Below are positions 6,702 through 7,112 of a stretch of DNA of 7,112 nt, piece by piece (position 1 is the stretch's first letter; every line of letters starts with the position of its first letter). The translations under genes were made by a program, and so were the position numbers. The notes below the pieces were generated by a model that worked only from the letters and a program-made list of their open reading frames with translations, made no database searches and was not told the DNA's origin. This stretch comes from Alphaproteobacteria bacterium (lineage in GTDB: Bacteria > Pseudomonadota > Alphaproteobacteria > Micavibrionales > Micavibrionaceae): positions 1 to 7,112 of the forward strand of contig JAJFGT010000184.1 of NCBI GenBank assembly GCA_021776015.1. The letters run 5' to 3'.

Positions 6702-7112
6702 ATGATAAAAAGACTGCATAAAATACTTCTATCTTTCATATCTATTTTGATATGTGGTTTTGTAACTTTCCCTTCAACATCCATAGCAGCAACTCCTTTT
6801 ATCCCTGCATGTGTGACACCATTAGCCACCTGTTTTGGTATTACTTTGAATCATACAGCGACAAAATTAGCTGTTAACTCGTTTGTTACTTTTGTTCTCA
6901 TGCCAGATTATAAAGAGTGGTGGGAAGAAAAATTTTGGGAAGAAGGAATGGCACCTTATCTACCTCCTATGCAGGCACAGCTAACAATGGCTGAAATGAA
7001 AAGAATGGAAATAGCCTCTACGATGTTTTCATCTCAATTAGAAAACGATGCTTTGAAAATGATAGAAGATGAAAAAACACGTACTGTAATTTCACAACTT
7101 CCCAGCGAACAA
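6702..7112 (+). CDS. Secreted cysteine-containing protein, paralog 4 of 4 (3' partial)
   Basis: The first 137 residues of a fourth paralog are visible; the frame is open to the window end. A signal peptide (basic residues 3-7, hydrophobic core about 8-22, cleavage near SIAA at 27-30) precedes two cysteines, C37 and C44. The helical block begins at G82 and matches paralog 1 closely: QLTMAEMKRMEIASTM (93-108) against QWTVGDMKSMEEYSTM in paralog 1 (71-86). It reaches P-S-E-Q (134-137), the start of the family motif, exactly at the window edge, so the family cysteine should be residue 139, just outside. A run of acidic and aromatic residues (about 69-80, with WWEE and FWEE) is special to this copy. 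It starts 4 bases after paralog 3, so it is probably part of the same operon. Function is unknown. Confidence 0.88.
   Translation, partial: MIKRLHKILLSFISILICGFVTFPSTSIAATPFIPACVTPLATCFGITLNHTATKLAVNSFVTFVLMPDYKEWWEEKFWEEGMAPYLPPMQAQLTMAEMKRMEIASTMFSSQLENDALKMIEDEKTRTVISQLPSEQ

Overview
The window is AT-rich and densely coding. Every supportable gene is on the + strand. It belongs to a Gram-negative bacterium, because it encodes the inner-membrane ABC exporter and periplasmic adaptor of a type I secretion system (T1SS) plus several proteins with Sec signal peptides. The exporter and adaptor most resemble the LapB/LssB and LapC classes known from proteobacterial RTX-adhesin export. An AT-rich alphaproteobacterium (for example a Micavibrio-like or Holosporales-like lineage) is a guess, not something the sequence proves.

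Positions 3-2771 hold the T1SS pair: the 3' part of the ABC permease/ATPase (cut by the window start) and, 18 bases later, a complete HlyD-family adaptor. The outer-membrane channel and the exported substrate are not in the window. A 102-base gap (2772-2873) follows, with no clear terminator.

Positions 2874-7112 hold four consecutive genes, the last cut by the window end, separated by 19, 1 and 4 bases. I do not recognise any of them as a named family. All four start with a convincing signal peptide and share a common plan: cysteine(s) at or soon after the cleavage site, a helical block of about 58 residues ending in P-[SY]-E-[EQ]-x-C, a central region with a possible disulfide pair, and an alpha-helical C-terminal half with a P-S-x-x-x-Q motif. 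Hand alignment shows they are diverged tandem paralogs. They are probably co-translated and periplasmic or surface-exposed.

The paralogs use the Sec route while T1SS substrates do not, so they are unlikely to be cargo of the adjacent exporter. They could be partners of a shared surface structure or an independent operon that happens to lie next to it. The paralog array is the best candidate here for an undescribed system: several similar but non-identical subunits suggest a hetero-oligomeric envelope assembly. No enzyme motif, ATPase or anchor in the window tells what that assembly does. No RNA gene, mobile element, CRISPR array or integration site was seen.
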